Source: Methanoregulaceae archaeon UBA467 | GTDB taxonomy: Archaea; Halobacteriota; Methanomicrobia; Methanomicrobiales; Methanospirillaceae | Length of the DNA stretch: 64,000 nucleotides | Reading direction: 5' to 3' | Assembly: GCA_002503825.1 (NCBI GenBank) | Contig: DASP01000005.1 | Span: 248,001 to 312,000, forward strand | Shown: in pieces, positions 1-8,089 of the stretch | Layout: the number at the start of each line of letters is the position of its first letter | How positions within the stretch are numbered: the stretch's first letter is position 1 | The notes under the pieces: model-generated | The model's input: only the letters and a program-made list of their open reading frames with translations | Databases searched by the model: none | What the model was told of the DNA's origin: nothing | Translations under genes and position numbers: made by a program

Positions 1-78
1 CGCCGGCATCTGGTCACCGACCGCCACAGCGGGAGGGAACAGGTGTACCTGCACCCTGCATTTCTATCACATGAGTAA
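1..78 (+). CDS. C-terminal end of an unidentified protein (cut by window edge)
   Basis: Frame 1 is open from the first base to a TAA at 76-78 and encodes 25 residues ending in PAFLSHE. The composition (TDRHSGREQVYLH) looks like real protein and could be the end of a small winged-helix regulator, but it is too short to identify. No start is visible because the gene begins left of the window. The call rests only on the open frame and residue composition. Confidence 0.3.
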   Translation, partial: RRHLVTDRHSGREQVYLHPAFLSHE

Positions 79-314
79 CCGCAGGTGTGACCCTGGAACA
101 CTATAAACACGGGGTTCACCCGGGCGATGATCTCCGGATGGACCATGTTCCAGAATGCGCACCTGAATACTGAGATAATATCCATTGAATACGGCTGATA
201 CAGCCATCAGGCATTCTGACTGCCATTAAAAAAGATGTGGGAAGAAGCCCCCCCGCCCTGTAAGGCATAGTTCATGCTCATGTTGAGGGCTTGTGGCACC
301 CGGCCCGGAAAAAA

Positions 315-1307
315 TTAATTTCTCCTGAACTGGGGCATCATGCCGCGGACTTCCCTTCCGACTTCCTCGATCAGGTGTTCTTCATCCGCTTTTGTCAGTG
401 CGTTGAAAACCGGCCGGTTGACCATATTTTCAAGCATCCACTCCCGTGCAAACTCCCCGCTCTGGATTTCTGCGAGTATTTCCTGCATTGCGACGTACAC
501 TTCAGGTCCGATGACACGCGGTCCCCGGGTGAGGTCCCCGTACTGCGCCGTGTTGCTGATGGAACTCCGCATGTTGGTGAAGCCACCCTCGTAGATGAGG
601 TCGACGATGAGCTTGAGTTCGTGAAGGATTTCGAGGTATGCCATTTCAGGCTCATACCCGGCATCGACGAGTGTTTCAAATCCTGCCTTGATAAGTGACG
701 TTGTTCCGCCGCAGAGAACAGCCTGCTCGCCGAAGAGATCAGTCTCTGTCTCCTCGCGGAAGGTCGTCTCAAGCACCACTGCCCGCGTTGCCCCGATACC
801 CTTCGCATATGCAAGCGCAAGCGCGCGGGCATTTCCTGAGGCGTCCTGGTGAACGGCAATCAGGGCCGGAACCCCTTTCCCTTCCTCGTACTGCCGCCGG
901 ACCATGTAACCCGGACCTTTTGGTGCGACCATGAATACATCGACGGTTGGCGGGGGGACAATCTGCCCGTAATGGATATTGAACCCGTGAGAGAACATCA
1001 TGCACTTGTCATCCGACATGTGGGGCATGATCTCTGCCCGGTACACGCCTGCCTGCATCTCGTCAGGGAGAAGAACCTGGATTATCTGCGCAAGCTTCAC
1101 TGCCTCGGAGACAGGATACACCTTGAATCCGTCCTCGCTCGCTGCCTTCCAGCTTTTTCCGGGCCGAAGCCCGATGATTACATCAAGTCCGCTGTCGCGC
1201 AGGTTGAGCGCCTGGCCCCTACCCTGGGAGCCATATCCGATGACCGCGATCTTTTTGCCGTCAAGGACGGAAATGTCGGCATCCGACTCATAATATTTTT
1301 TAAGCAT
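315..1307 (-). CDS. ilvC: Ketol-acid reductoisomerase
   Basis: This enzyme carries out the NADPH-dependent isomerisation and reduction of acetolactate and acetohydroxybutyrate in valine, leucine and isoleucine synthesis, in the cytoplasm. The 330-residue length matches class I enzymes. The N-terminal Rossmann fold shows the dinucleotide motif GYGSQG at residues 24-29. The C-terminal helical knotted domain contains the acidic metal-binding segments (DLFGEQAVLCGG, ELKLIVDLIYEGG). The ATG at 1305-1307 is preceded on the minus strand by an AT-rich promoter-like stretch (around 1340-1356). The gene stands alone here, divergent from mptA, and the other branched-chain genes are not in the window. 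Confidence 0.97.
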   Translation of the reverse strand: MLKKYYESDADISVLDGKKIAVIGYGSQGRGQALNLRDSGLDVIIGLRPGKSWKAASEDGFKVYPVSEAVKLAQIIQVLLPDEMQAGVYRAEIMPHMSDDKCMMFSHGFNIHYGQIVPPPTVDVFMVAPKGPGYMVRRQYEEGKGVPALIAVHQDASGNARALALAYAKGIGATRAVVLETTFREETETDLFGEQAVLCGGTTSLIKAGFETLVDAGYEPEMAYLEILHELKLIVDLIYEGGFTNMRSSISNTAQYGDLTRGPRVIGPEVYVAMQEILAEIQSGEFAREWMLENMVNRPVFNALTKADEEHLIEEVGREVRGMMPQFRRN

Positions 1308-1342
1308 ATACTAATCCATCAGATATCGACAACAGAGCACTT

Positions 1343-1356
1343 AAATATTTTATAAC
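1343..1356 (-). promoter_or_regulatory. Probable TATA region of ilvC
   Basis: Read on the minus strand, the segment ATAAAATATTTAAG lies about 40 bases upstream of the ilvC ATG and fits an archaeal TATA box. No other AT-rich octamer is placed better. The assignment rests on composition and position only. Confidence 0.4.
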
Positions 1357-1406
1357 AAGATTAAAATCACACATCTGAGGGAACCACCGCTTGGGAGCGA
1401 TGACAT

Positions 1407-2378
1407 ATTCACAACACAATAGGTCCGAAATTTGGGCGAGAACTACCGGATGTCCAGTCCACGACTCCCGATATCCGCATCAACCTGACGCGTGTCGGGG
1501 TAAAGAACGTAAAGAAACTTGTCGAAGTATCCAGGCCTGACAAGAGACCTGTTATATTCATATCAAATTTTGATGTGTTTGTTGACCTCCCGGGAAGCCT
1601 GAAGGGAGCCAATCTCTCCAGGAACTTTGAGGTCATTGACGAGGTACTTCAGCAGGCTATCGACGGCGATGTAAAGGAGATAGAAGACCTCTGCAGCGTG
1701 GTCGCACGAAAACTGCTCGACCGGCATGAATATGCCGACCGTACAGAAGTCCTGATGAAGAGCCAGTTCATGGTAAAGCGCGAGACTCCCGTCTCGCATA
1801 CCAGCTGCCACGAAGTCGTAAAAGTGCATGCCCGTGCCGTGGCGCAGAGGACATTCCGGGACCCGATCGTTCGTAAGAGCATCGGTGCCGAAGTAACGGG
1901 AATGACTGCCTGTCCCTGCGCACAGAATATCATGAAGGAACGGGCAGTGTATGTCCTTCAGGACCTCGGCGTCGAAGATGCAATAATTGAGAATTTCCTT
2001 GATGAAGTCCCGATGGCAACTCACAACCAGAGGGGCCGCGGTTTTCTCTGCATCGAAATAGACGATGACCAGCACGTGAAACTGGAAAAAATCATCAGGA
2101 TCCTGAAGGAATCGATGAGTGCATCAATTTATGAACTCCTTAAGAGGGGCGACGAAAGTTACGTGGTCCTTGGAGCGCATAAAAATCCACGTTTTGTTGA
2201 GGACTGTGTACGGGAAGTTGCCAAGAAAGTGCTTACCGAATTCAGTGATCTGCCAGGTGATTCTCTGATCATTATAAAACAGACAAACGAGGAGAGCATC
2301 CACCAGCATGATGCATATGCAGAACGGCTGGCGACAATGGCAGAGCTATATGTCGAGTTAAACGGCGAAAATGCTTAA
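1407..2378 (+). CDS. mptA: GTP cyclohydrolase MptA (FolE2/GCYH-IB family), start codon unclear
   Basis: MptA is an Fe(II)-dependent GTP cyclohydrolase that makes 7,8-dihydroneopterin 2',3'-cyclic phosphate, the first step to tetrahydromethanopterin. The family signature is clear: SHTSCHE, HARAVAQRT and GMTACPCAQN supply the metal and catalytic Cys/His residues. Homology begins at about 1440 (ELPDVQSTTPDIR). Between the in-frame stop TGA (1401-1403) and the first ATG (1575) there is no ATG, GTG or TTG, and starting at 1575 would remove about 45 conserved residues. An ATT at 1407 sits 9 bases after GGGAG (1393-1397), and an ATA lies at 1419. An ATG at 1400 is in a different frame. Either a rare start or a one-base indel near 1403-1440 must be assumed. 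The 1407 start given is provisional. Confidence 0.9.
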   Translation: MHNTIGPKFGRELPDVQSTTPDIRINLTRVGVKNVKKLVEVSRPDKRPVIFISNFDVFVDLPGSLKGANLSRNFEVIDEVLQQAIDGDVKEIEDLCSVVARKLLDRHEYADRTEVLMKSQFMVKRETPVSHTSCHEVVKVHARAVAQRTFRDPIVRKSIGAEVTGMTACPCAQNIMKERAVYVLQDLGVEDAIIENFLDEVPMATHNQRGRGFLCIEIDDDQHVKLEKIIRILKESMSASIYELLKRGDESYVVLGAHKNPRFVEDCVREVAKKVLTEFSDLPGDSLIIIKQTNEESIHQHDAYAERLATMAELYVELNGENA

Positions 2379-2426
2379 AGACAACTGACAGGGAGGGCAG
2401 CAGGACCGCCCCCGGATTAAACACTC

Positions 2427-2434
2427 TTTTTTTT
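2427..2434 (+). terminator. T-run terminator after mptA
   Basis: Eight consecutive T bases lie about 50 bases after the mptA stop codon, before the frh promoter. Archaeal RNA polymerase terminates on U-rich stretches without needing a hairpin. A GC-rich run (CCGCCCCCGG) precedes it. Confidence 0.5.
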
Positions 2435-2620
2435 AGGATCGGAGCCGGTTTTTCATTCTCTGGATATATTCATCCCTGATACTTTTTTCAACTTACAGGT
2501 CTCCCTGTCACCCGGAAGTCACCTTCTAATATAAATTCAATTCCCCTAATCCTGCAAATCCAGTATTGCCATATAATCATTTCGTATTTACAACAGGCGT
2601 CAGAACGGGCGAGAATTATT

Positions 2621-2640
2621 GCAAAGCAGATATATAATAG
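2621..2640 (+). promoter_or_regulatory. Promoter of the frhADGB operon (BRE and TATA box)
   Basis: GCAAAGCAGA followed by TATATAAT matches a purine-rich BRE next to a canonical archaeal TATA box at about 2630-2638. Transcription would start near 2660, leaving a leader of about 100 bases before the frhA TTG. This is the strongest TATA match in the first 7 kb and precedes a highly expressed methanogenesis operon. Confidence 0.7.
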
Positions 2641-2759
2641 GAGATTGTTAAACTATCCTGAACGTACTTAGTACGGTCAAACATCTTCGAAAGAAGAGAT
2701 ATGTGTGGATTTACACCGGTACCGATATTTGAACAACTCAATAAAATGAGGCGATAATA

Positions 2760-4127
2760 TTGTCGAAAGTTGTAGAGATTTCCCCAACCACGAGGCATGA
2801 GGGACATTCAAAGCTCGTATTAAAGGTTGATGATGCGGGCATCATAGAGCGTGGTGACTGGCTGAGCATCACCCCCGTAAGGGGAGTTGAGAAGCTCGCC
2901 ATCGGCAAGACGATGGACCAGGTTCCAAAGATTGCATCACGTGTCTGTGGTATCTGTCCTATTGCCCACACCCTGGCCGGTATCGAATCAATGGAAGGTT
3001 CGATCCGCTGTGAGATCCCGAATGATGCAAAGCTTCTTCGTGTCATTCTCCAGTGTGCAAACAGACTGCACAGCCATGCACTGCACAACATCCTGACCCT
3101 GCCGGATCTTTATATCCCGGGTACGGAAACGAAGATCAATCCGTTTACTCCAGAAGAACCCGTCCGGAGCGTTGCAAAGCGTATCCAGAGGCTCCGTGAG
3201 ATCGGCCAGACCATCGGTGAGATCGCCGGCGGGGAAGCCGTACACCCGAGCAACCCCCGTGTTGGCGGTATGTACAAGGCCTGCCAGCCGCGCGCAGTCA
3301 CTAAGATGTACGACCTCGCAAAAGAGGGACTGGTCCTTGCCCACGAGCAGATGGACTTCATGATTGCAGTTCTCCGGAACATGCAAAAGCGTGACTGGAC
3401 CGATGTCGGCGGAAAGCAGGTTCCGATCCCGAAGACACTCGGGTACCACAGCCAGGGATACATGGCAGCTGACCCCGTTTATGGCAGCTCCAACCTTGAC
3501 GAGTGCCCCCGCTGGGACCCGAAGCGCTGGACCGACGTCAGGCCATGGGACTGGTACATGGGTGAGGTAGAGGTAAGCCTCGCTGACCCGAGCTACCCGG
3601 TCGGCGGCACATCCCCGGTAGGGACCAAGGCCAACCCGCAGATGGAAGCCTGCACCGGCGTTCCGCTCTATGACGGCGCCCCGGTAGAAGTAGGGCCGCG
3701 CGCCCGTATGGTGCAATTCAAGAACTTTGATGAGAAAGGAACATTCGGACAGCAGATTGCCCGTCAGATGGAATATCCCGACTGCCTGCACACTATCATC
3801 AAGTGCCTTGATGAATACAACCCCAACGGAAAGGTCCTTGCCGACAACATCCCGCAGGGTGACGGCTCCATGGGCTGGGCAGCAAACGAAGCTCCCCGTG
3901 GTTGTGATGTCCACCTCGCCAAGGTCAAGGACGGCAGAGTCCTCTATTACGAAATGCTCGTGCCAACCACCTGGAACTTCCCGACATGCAGCCGTGCACT
4001 GACCGGTGCACCATGGCAGCTTGCAGAAGTAATTGTCAGGGGTTACGACCCGTGCGTTTCGTGTGCAACCCACATGATCGTGGTCGATGAGGACAAGAGG
4101 ATAGTGGCCCAGAAACTTATCCAGTGA
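2760..4127 (+). CDS. frhA: Coenzyme F420-reducing [NiFe]-hydrogenase, large subunit FrhA
   Basis: FrhA carries the NiFe active site that splits H2 to reduce coenzyme F420, the hydride carrier of methanogenesis. At 455 residues it has the usual family length. The N-terminal nickel motif RVCGIC (Cys63, Cys66) and the C-terminal motif DPCVSCATH (Cys432, Cys435, His438) provide the four metal-binding cysteines, all as Cys rather than selenocysteine. The 17 residues after His438 form the tail expected to be removed by the protease FrhD. The start is TTG at 2760, preceded by GAGG eight bases upstream. The next gene begins within 2 bases of the stop, so the four frh genes form one transcript. Confidence 0.98.
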   Translation: MSKVVEISPTTRHEGHSKLVLKVDDAGIIERGDWLSITPVRGVEKLAIGKTMDQVPKIASRVCGICPIAHTLAGIESMEGSIRCEIPNDAKLLRVILQCANRLHSHALHNILTLPDLYIPGTETKINPFTPEEPVRSVAKRIQRLREIGQTIGEIAGGEAVHPSNPRVGGMYKACQPRAVTKMYDLAKEGLVLAHEQMDFMIAVLRNMQKRDWTDVGGKQVPIPKTLGYHSQGYMAADPVYGSSNLDECPRWDPKRWTDVRPWDWYMGEVEVSLADPSYPVGGTSPVGTKANPQMEACTGVPLYDGAPVEVGPRARMVQFKNFDEKGTFGQQIARQMEYPDCLHTIIKCLDEYNPNGKVLADNIPQGDGSMGWAANEAPRGCDVHLAKVKDGRVLYYEMLVPTTWNFPTCSRALTGAPWQLAEVIVRGYDPCVSCATHMIVVDEDKRIVAQKLIQ

Positions 4128-4128
4128 A

Positions 4129-4677
4129 GTGTATGCGATGCTGTATCCAGAAATCGTGATAACGGGGTGCGGAAATCCCCTGTTTGCAGACGATGGGTTT
4201 GGCCCTGCCGTAGCAGAGGAACTCTCCAAGTTCAAACTTCCCGACAATGTAAAGGTCATAGATGCCGGCCTTGGAGGCCCGCATTTTATTTTTACCCTGA
4301 TAGACCCGGAAGTCACAAAGAGGCTTATCATTATAGATATCGCCGACTTCGGGGCACAGCCAGGCGAACTGGCATTATTCCGGGTAGAAGACCTTCCTGT
4401 CGGAAGTTACCGGGATGCCCACTCGTGGGACCTGACCGAGCCTTTACAGAACCTGAAAGACCTCGTTGACATTACGGTTATCGGGTGTCAGCCTAAGCGC
4501 GTCACTGCCCCTGAATTTGAAATGGGGATCACTGAAGAAGTTTCAAACGCAATACCCAGAACAGTACGGAAAGTACTGGAATTAATCGGGGTGGATTATG
4601 GGATGGCTATCGAGAATCTTCGGAAAGAAGAGCGCCAGCGAGGAGCCGAAGGCGAAACCGCCAGTGGCGAAAGCTGA
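4129..4677 (+). CDS. frhD: F420-hydrogenase maturation endopeptidase FrhD
   Basis: FrhD is the HycI/HoxM-type protease that trims the C-terminal tail of FrhA once nickel is inserted. The N-terminus shows the family motif GCGNPLFADDGFG, whose acidic residue binds nickel, followed by IDAGLGG, the IDIADFG metal-binding Asp region and an AHSWDL histidine segment. Translation can start at GTG 4129 or ATG 4138 (MLYPEIVITG); the ATG looks more natural. The last 80 bases overlap the long reading frame of frhG, and the highly charged tail (RKEERQRGAEGE) is read from the same DNA. The reading frame therefore extends past the usual end of the domain. Confidence 0.95.
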   Translation: MYAMLYPEIVITGCGNPLFADDGFGPAVAEELSKFKLPDNVKVIDAGLGGPHFIFTLIDPEVTKRLIIIDIADFGAQPGELALFRVEDLPVGSYRDAHSWDLTEPLQNLKDLVDITVIGCQPKRVTAPEFEMGITEEVSNAIPRTVRKVLELIGVDYGMAIENLRKEERQRGAEGETASGES

Positions 4678-5482
4678 CGTTGCGAAAAAGGCGGAAATTA
4701 CTAAAAAGGAGGATAAGCCTGTGGCAGACAAGATTACAGTTGGCCATGTACACATGAGTGGATGTACTGGCTGTCTTGTGTCCTTAGCAGACAATTACGG
4801 CGGATTATTAACAATCCTTGACAGGTACGCTGACCTGGTCTATGGCCTGACCTTAGCAGATGTCAGACATATCCCAAAGATGGATGTAGCACTTGTCGAG
4901 GGGTCCGTTTGTATTCAGGACAAGTTAGCAGTGGAAGAGATCAAGGAAACCCGTGAAAAGGCAGCGGTTGTAGTCGCAGTCGGAGGATGCGCGTGTTATG
5001 GCAACATTACCCGGTTCTCCCGCGGCGGTCAGCCTAACCAGCCCCAGCACGAGTCTTTCTTACCAATCGGAGACCTAATCAAGGTTGACGTGTACATCCC
5101 CGGATGTGCACCCTGTCCCCAGATGATCAGGAACGTCTGTGTTATGGCGTACCTGCTTCTCAAGGGCAACAAGGAACAGAAAGAGCTGGCAACCAAGTTC
5201 CTCACCCCGCTGATGCAGCTTGCAGAACGCGGAACAGAGGCCTGCGGATGCGACCTTATGTACGATGTCGTCAACCAGGGTCTCTGCATGGGCTGTGGAA
5301 GCTGTGCAGCAGCCTGCCCTGTTCGTGCAATCACCCATGAATACGGGAAGCCCAACGTAAACCGTGAGATGTGCATCAAGTGCGGTGCATGTTATGCACA
5401 GTGCCCGAGGAGCTTCTTCAACTTCGATGTTGTACCTGAATTTGAGGCCATCATGGAAGCAATTGGTGCAGCGCTCAAGTGA
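4598..5482 (+). CDS. frhG: F420-reducing hydrogenase, small subunit FrhG
   Basis: FrhG is the electron-transfer subunit linking the NiFe site of FrhA to FAD and F420 in FrhB. A proximal cluster region (SGCTGCLVS, VGGCACYG, PGCAPCPQ) is followed by two ferredoxin-type 4Fe-4S sites, CMGCGSCAAACP and CIKCGACYAQCP. Two starts are possible. ATG 4598 follows GGGGTGG and adds a lysine/alanine-rich extension (MGWLSRIFGKK...) overlapping frhD by 80 bases. GTG 4721 lies eight bases after a near-perfect AAGGAGG site and starts exactly where conserved sequence begins (VADKITVGHVHMSGC), giving 253 residues. The longer form is given because the extension looks protein-like, but the shorter form is a serious alternative. 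Confidence 0.96.
   Translation: MGWLSRIFGKKSASEEPKAKPPVAKADVAKKAEITKKEDKPVADKITVGHVHMSGCTGCLVSLADNYGGLLTILDRYADLVYGLTLADVRHIPKMDVALVEGSVCIQDKLAVEEIKETREKAAVVVAVGGCACYGNITRFSRGGQPNQPQHESFLPIGDLIKVDVYIPGCAPCPQMIRNVCVMAYLLLKGNKEQKELATKFLTPLMQLAERGTEACGCDLMYDVVNQGLCMGCGSCAAACPVRAITHEYGKPNVNREMCIKCGACYAQCPRSFFNFDVVPEFEAIMEAIGAALK
4708..4723 (+). promoter_or_regulatory. Strong ribosome binding site inside the 5' part of frhG
   Basis: AAAGGAGG is followed eight bases later by GTG at 4721, inside the long frhG frame and 31 bases after the frhD stop. It closely matches the archaeal anti-Shine-Dalgarno complement and supports an internal or true start for FrhG at residue 42 of the long frame. Confidence 0.6.
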
Positions 5483-5492
5483 GGTGTGAAAA

Positions 5493-6368
5493 ATGGGAAC
5501 TGAACTCGGTAAATACAAGACATGTGTATCGGCACGAAGCACCAGCAAGGAGATCCTGAAGAAAGCACAGGATGGCGGTATTGTTACCTCACTCTTTGCA
5601 TATGCTCTCGAAGAGGGCATTATTGACGGTGCAATCGTCTCCGGCCCCGGCGATGAGCCCTGGAGGCCACAGCCGTACGTCGCAACCACGGTCGGGGAAC
5701 TCATGGCCTCACGTGGAACCCGGTATAATATCAGCCCGAATGTATCCTTAATCAAGGAAGCAACCAGGAGCTACGGGCTCGACAAGATCGGTATCGTCGG
5801 GACACCCTGCCAGATGCAGGCGGTCAGGAAGGGGCAGCTCTACCCGTTCGGGTGGAGAGATGTTGATGACAAGATCAAGCTTGCCATCGGTATCTTCTGC
5901 ATGGAGAACTTCCCGTACCAGAGTGTCAAGCAGCTGGTCGAAGACCACGCAGCCATGAAGATGGAATCAGTCAAGAAGATGGAGATCGGAAAGGGCAAGT
6001 TCTGGGTCTTTGGAGAGCGCGGACAGGTCGTCCAGCTGCCACTCAAGGTTACCCACAAGTACGAGCAGCCGGCATGCCATGTCTGTCTTGACTATGTTGC
6101 AAACCTGGCCGATGTCTCCACCGGATCCGTTGGAAGCCCTGACGGATGGAGCACGGTATTTGTCAGGTCAAAGAACGGGGACGACATCTGGACAAAGGCA
6201 ATCGCAGCAGGATGCTTCGAGACCAAGCCGATCGAGCAGGTAAAGCCCGGGCTTGAGCTCGTCAGCAAGCTTGCAAACGAAAAGATTGGCAAGAACCAGA
6301 AGACCGTCGAGGCACGTGCCACCTTCGGTGTGGGAAAGGCACTCAGAAACCCATATATAAAACCATAA
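5493..6368 (+). CDS. frhB: F420-reducing hydrogenase, beta subunit FrhB
   Basis: FrhB is the F420-binding flavoprotein of the complex. It holds FAD and one 4Fe-4S cluster and hands hydride to F420. The 291-residue protein has the FrhB/FdhB family architecture, with the glycine-rich segment QDGGIVTSL near residue 30, the conserved GTPCQMQAVRK and cysteines in FCMENFP and ACHVCLDY. A good ribosome site (GAGGTG) stands just before the ATG, 10 bases after the frhG stop. It is the last gene of the operon. An AT-rich stretch with T-runs follows directly (6370-6390). Confidence 0.97.
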   Translation: MGTELGKYKTCVSARSTSKEILKKAQDGGIVTSLFAYALEEGIIDGAIVSGPGDEPWRPQPYVATTVGELMASRGTRYNISPNVSLIKEATRSYGLDKIGIVGTPCQMQAVRKGQLYPFGWRDVDDKIKLAIGIFCMENFPYQSVKQLVEDHAAMKMESVKKMEIGKGKFWVFGERGQVVQLPLKVTHKYEQPACHVCLDYVANLADVSTGSVGSPDGWSTVFVRSKNGDDIWTKAIAAGCFETKPIEQVKPGLELVSKLANEKIGKNQKTVEARATFGVGKALRNPYIKP

Positions 6369-6390
6369 ATTTTTTAAATCCTTTATTTTA
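6369..6390 (+). terminator. T-rich terminator region of the frh operon
   Basis: Immediately after the frhB stop the sequence holds two T-runs (TTTTTT, then TTTATTTT) within 22 bases. This suits archaeal U-tract termination before the next, separately spaced gene. Confidence 0.45.
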
Positions 6391-6476
6391 CACCAGTTTT
6401 TCGGATGTATAATCCGGATTAAAATACAATTCATTATCATTCTTCCCGTTTATGTAGCTGTCAACAGGTATGACGC

Positions 6477-7226
6477 ATGGAAGAAACAGAGCCGTATGAG
6501 CCGGAAATTAAACCCGGGACGTCGGATATTTCACCTGTTGACGGGGAATCATCTCCTGAAAATAAAGGCGAAATTTTTCTTGACGCTGCCGACCTTATCA
6601 GAAATGATCTCTTTGAATTTTCTGAAGTACTTGCAGAAAACCCTGAAATTGCTGATCAGATCCACAGGGTAATGTCCAGCCAGCTGAACATGCCTATTAC
6701 ACGTGATACGTACGAACGCCTGATGATGAGCCTGTGCGTGCTCGTGGGAAAACCGTCTGCACGGCTTATTGCTGAATCGTCAAAAATACTTTCAAAAGAA
6801 TTTTTCGACGATCTTTCAGGAAAGATCGATGGTGCCGAGGAGGTAAAACCTGCAATCCGTATCCTGCAGCATATCACCTCGCTGTATGGCCATCAGTTGA
6901 AATCAGCATTCATTCTCTCGTTCCGCCATACTGGTGATGACTGGAAAACTGCCGATATTTCAGCCTTCAGGAAAGGAGAAGGTGAGTTGTGGTTTATAGA
7001 GATGGACATGGTCAAATACAATGGAGAGACGGTATTTCTCCGTATGCCCCCGCTTTCCGCGGTCCAGCTTACAAATCTTTTACTTTCAGAACTGCAGAAG
7101 ATCCCGTCCGATCTCGTCGATCCCGATATTGCCTCGCAGATCAGGAAAACAGCAGATTCACTTGATAAGGGAATGCGCCATTCACCCGGTGCACGTCAGC
7201 ACCACCATATCGACGGATATGCATAA
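6477..7226 (+). CDS. Conserved-looking hypothetical acidic protein
   Basis: The 249-residue protein is not recognised. It is soluble, without a signal peptide or membrane segment. The first 30 residues are acidic and low in complexity. The middle is helical (AADLIRNDLFEFSEVLAENPEIADQ) and the end is histidine-rich (RQHHHIDGYA). The gene stands 108 bases downstream of frhB behind T-runs, so it is probably a separate unit. It is followed by a two-hairpin terminator region. The reading is supported by length and codon composition only. A role tied to the hydrogenase cannot be claimed. Confidence 0.75.
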   Translation: MEETEPYEPEIKPGTSDISPVDGESSPENKGEIFLDAADLIRNDLFEFSEVLAENPEIADQIHRVMSSQLNMPITRDTYERLMMSLCVLVGKPSARLIAESSKILSKEFFDDLSGKIDGAEEVKPAIRILQHITSLYGHQLKSAFILSFRHTGDDWKTADISAFRKGEGELWFIEMDMVKYNGETVFLRMPPLSAVQLTNLLLSELQKIPSDLVDPDIASQIRKTADSLDKGMRHSPGARQHHHIDGYA

Positions 7227-7305
7227 CCCTGCGGGGAATATGGAGGGATTTAAAATCTTCACCTCGCCGGATGCGTTCCCGGACAAGGGATAATTATAAC
7301 GGGTA

Positions 7306-7329
7306 AAGGCCCTGAAGGGCCTTCTTTTA
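7306..7329 (+). terminator. Hairpin terminator after the 6477-7226 gene
   Basis: AAGGCCC (7306-7312), a TGAA loop and GGGCCTT (7317-7323) form a perfect 7-bp stem with a tetraloop, followed by CTTTTAA. It is a compact hairpin with a short T-run and lies about 80 bases after the upstream stop codon. Confidence 0.6.
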
Positions 7330-7335
7330 ATCAGA

Positions 7336-7371
7336 ACGGTAAAGGGATACCATACGGTTATCTTTTACCGT
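7336..7371. terminator. Second long hairpin, probably shared terminator for converging genes
   Basis: ACGGTAAAGGGATACC pairs with GGTTATCTTTTACCGT across a 4-base loop, with only a few mismatches. It lies between the plus-strand gene ending at 7226 and the minus-strand gene ending at 7389, so it could serve either or both transcripts. Confidence 0.5.
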
Positions 7372-7388
7372 CCATTGTTCAGTCCTGG

Positions 7389-7871
7389 TTATTTCCAGAC
7401 CTCGACCGGGTTAATCGCAGCATCGATGAGCAGGTCAAATTCGATCTCTTTATTCCAGCCGGCTTTATCGAACATATTCATGAAACAGACACCGATACGG
7501 GCTGCGTTCTGGTGCGGGGATATGACCTCCCGTACCTGCCCTGCAGACACCGGAACATTCGGCATTGAGAGTCCGCCCATAACCACCACTACAGACGGAT
7601 CCTGGATAGTGACACCGCCTGCAGCCTGCATCCCGATGTCCTCGACCAGCTGCATTTTCTTTGCCTTTTTTTCATCAATAAATGGCACGAACACCTGCTG
7701 CAGGTCAAGTCCGCGTATAGCGTACCCCAGGAGTTCAACAAAGGGAGTGCAGGTCCCCGGGCAGCCGTAATAGACGATCTGGTCGCCCGCTTTCAGACCG
7801 CGGGTCTCGATGAATTCCTTGAATGGCCTGAGCATCCCGGGAACGCCCTGAAAAATTTCTTTCTGCTTCAT
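7389..7871 (-). CDS. DUF2124 family protein
   Basis: The 160-residue protein matches what I recall of DUF2124, a small family found in methanogens, whose function is unknown. Features seen are a cysteine pair in YYGCPGTCTPF near residues 35-44, the hydrophobic strand VVVVMGGLSMPNVPV, and a C-terminal stretch (GVCFMNMFDKAGW). It has an alternating beta/alpha pattern without signal peptide or membrane segments. The ATG at 7869-7871 fits the conserved N-terminus. The gene is monocistronic, with convergent and divergent neighbours. Confidence 0.85.
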   Translation of the reverse strand: MKQKEIFQGVPGMLRPFKEFIETRGLKAGDQIVYYGCPGTCTPFVELLGYAIRGLDLQQVFVPFIDEKKAKKMQLVEDIGMQAAGGVTIQDPSVVVVMGGLSMPNVPVSAGQVREVISPHQNAARIGVCFMNMFDKAGWNKEIEFDLLIDAAINPVEVWK

Positions 7872-8089
7872 TATGGTTCCTCATCCATTTTACACCGGAT
7901 AGGGGCACGAACGGCCCGACCCTTGTGATATACGGAATGTGTACTTCAGGAGTCTTAAATGAAATGATGTATACAAAAACGAACCATGACCCTGATGCTG
8001 CTGTCCCGTACAATTTTAAAAAATATTTACCTCCCTGAATGAACAGATTTTTGCAGCCGGCGCACAGATAGTATTCCGGAAGATGCCGG

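Larger units (their letters stand above)
2379..2759. other. Intergenic region between mptA and frhA
   Basis: This 381-base gap holds the mptA T-run (2427-2434) and the frh TATA box (2630-2638), followed by a leader of roughly 95-100 bases. No tRNA-like fold or convincing small ORF was seen. The long leader could carry regulatory sites, but no clear palindrome stood out. Confidence 0.5.

Noticed and set aside
2988..4331. A 447-codon minus-strand frame opposite frhA
   Set aside because: It mirrors the well-supported frhA gene; its translation has no known motif and it has no promoter or ribosome site. High GC third positions create such shadow frames.
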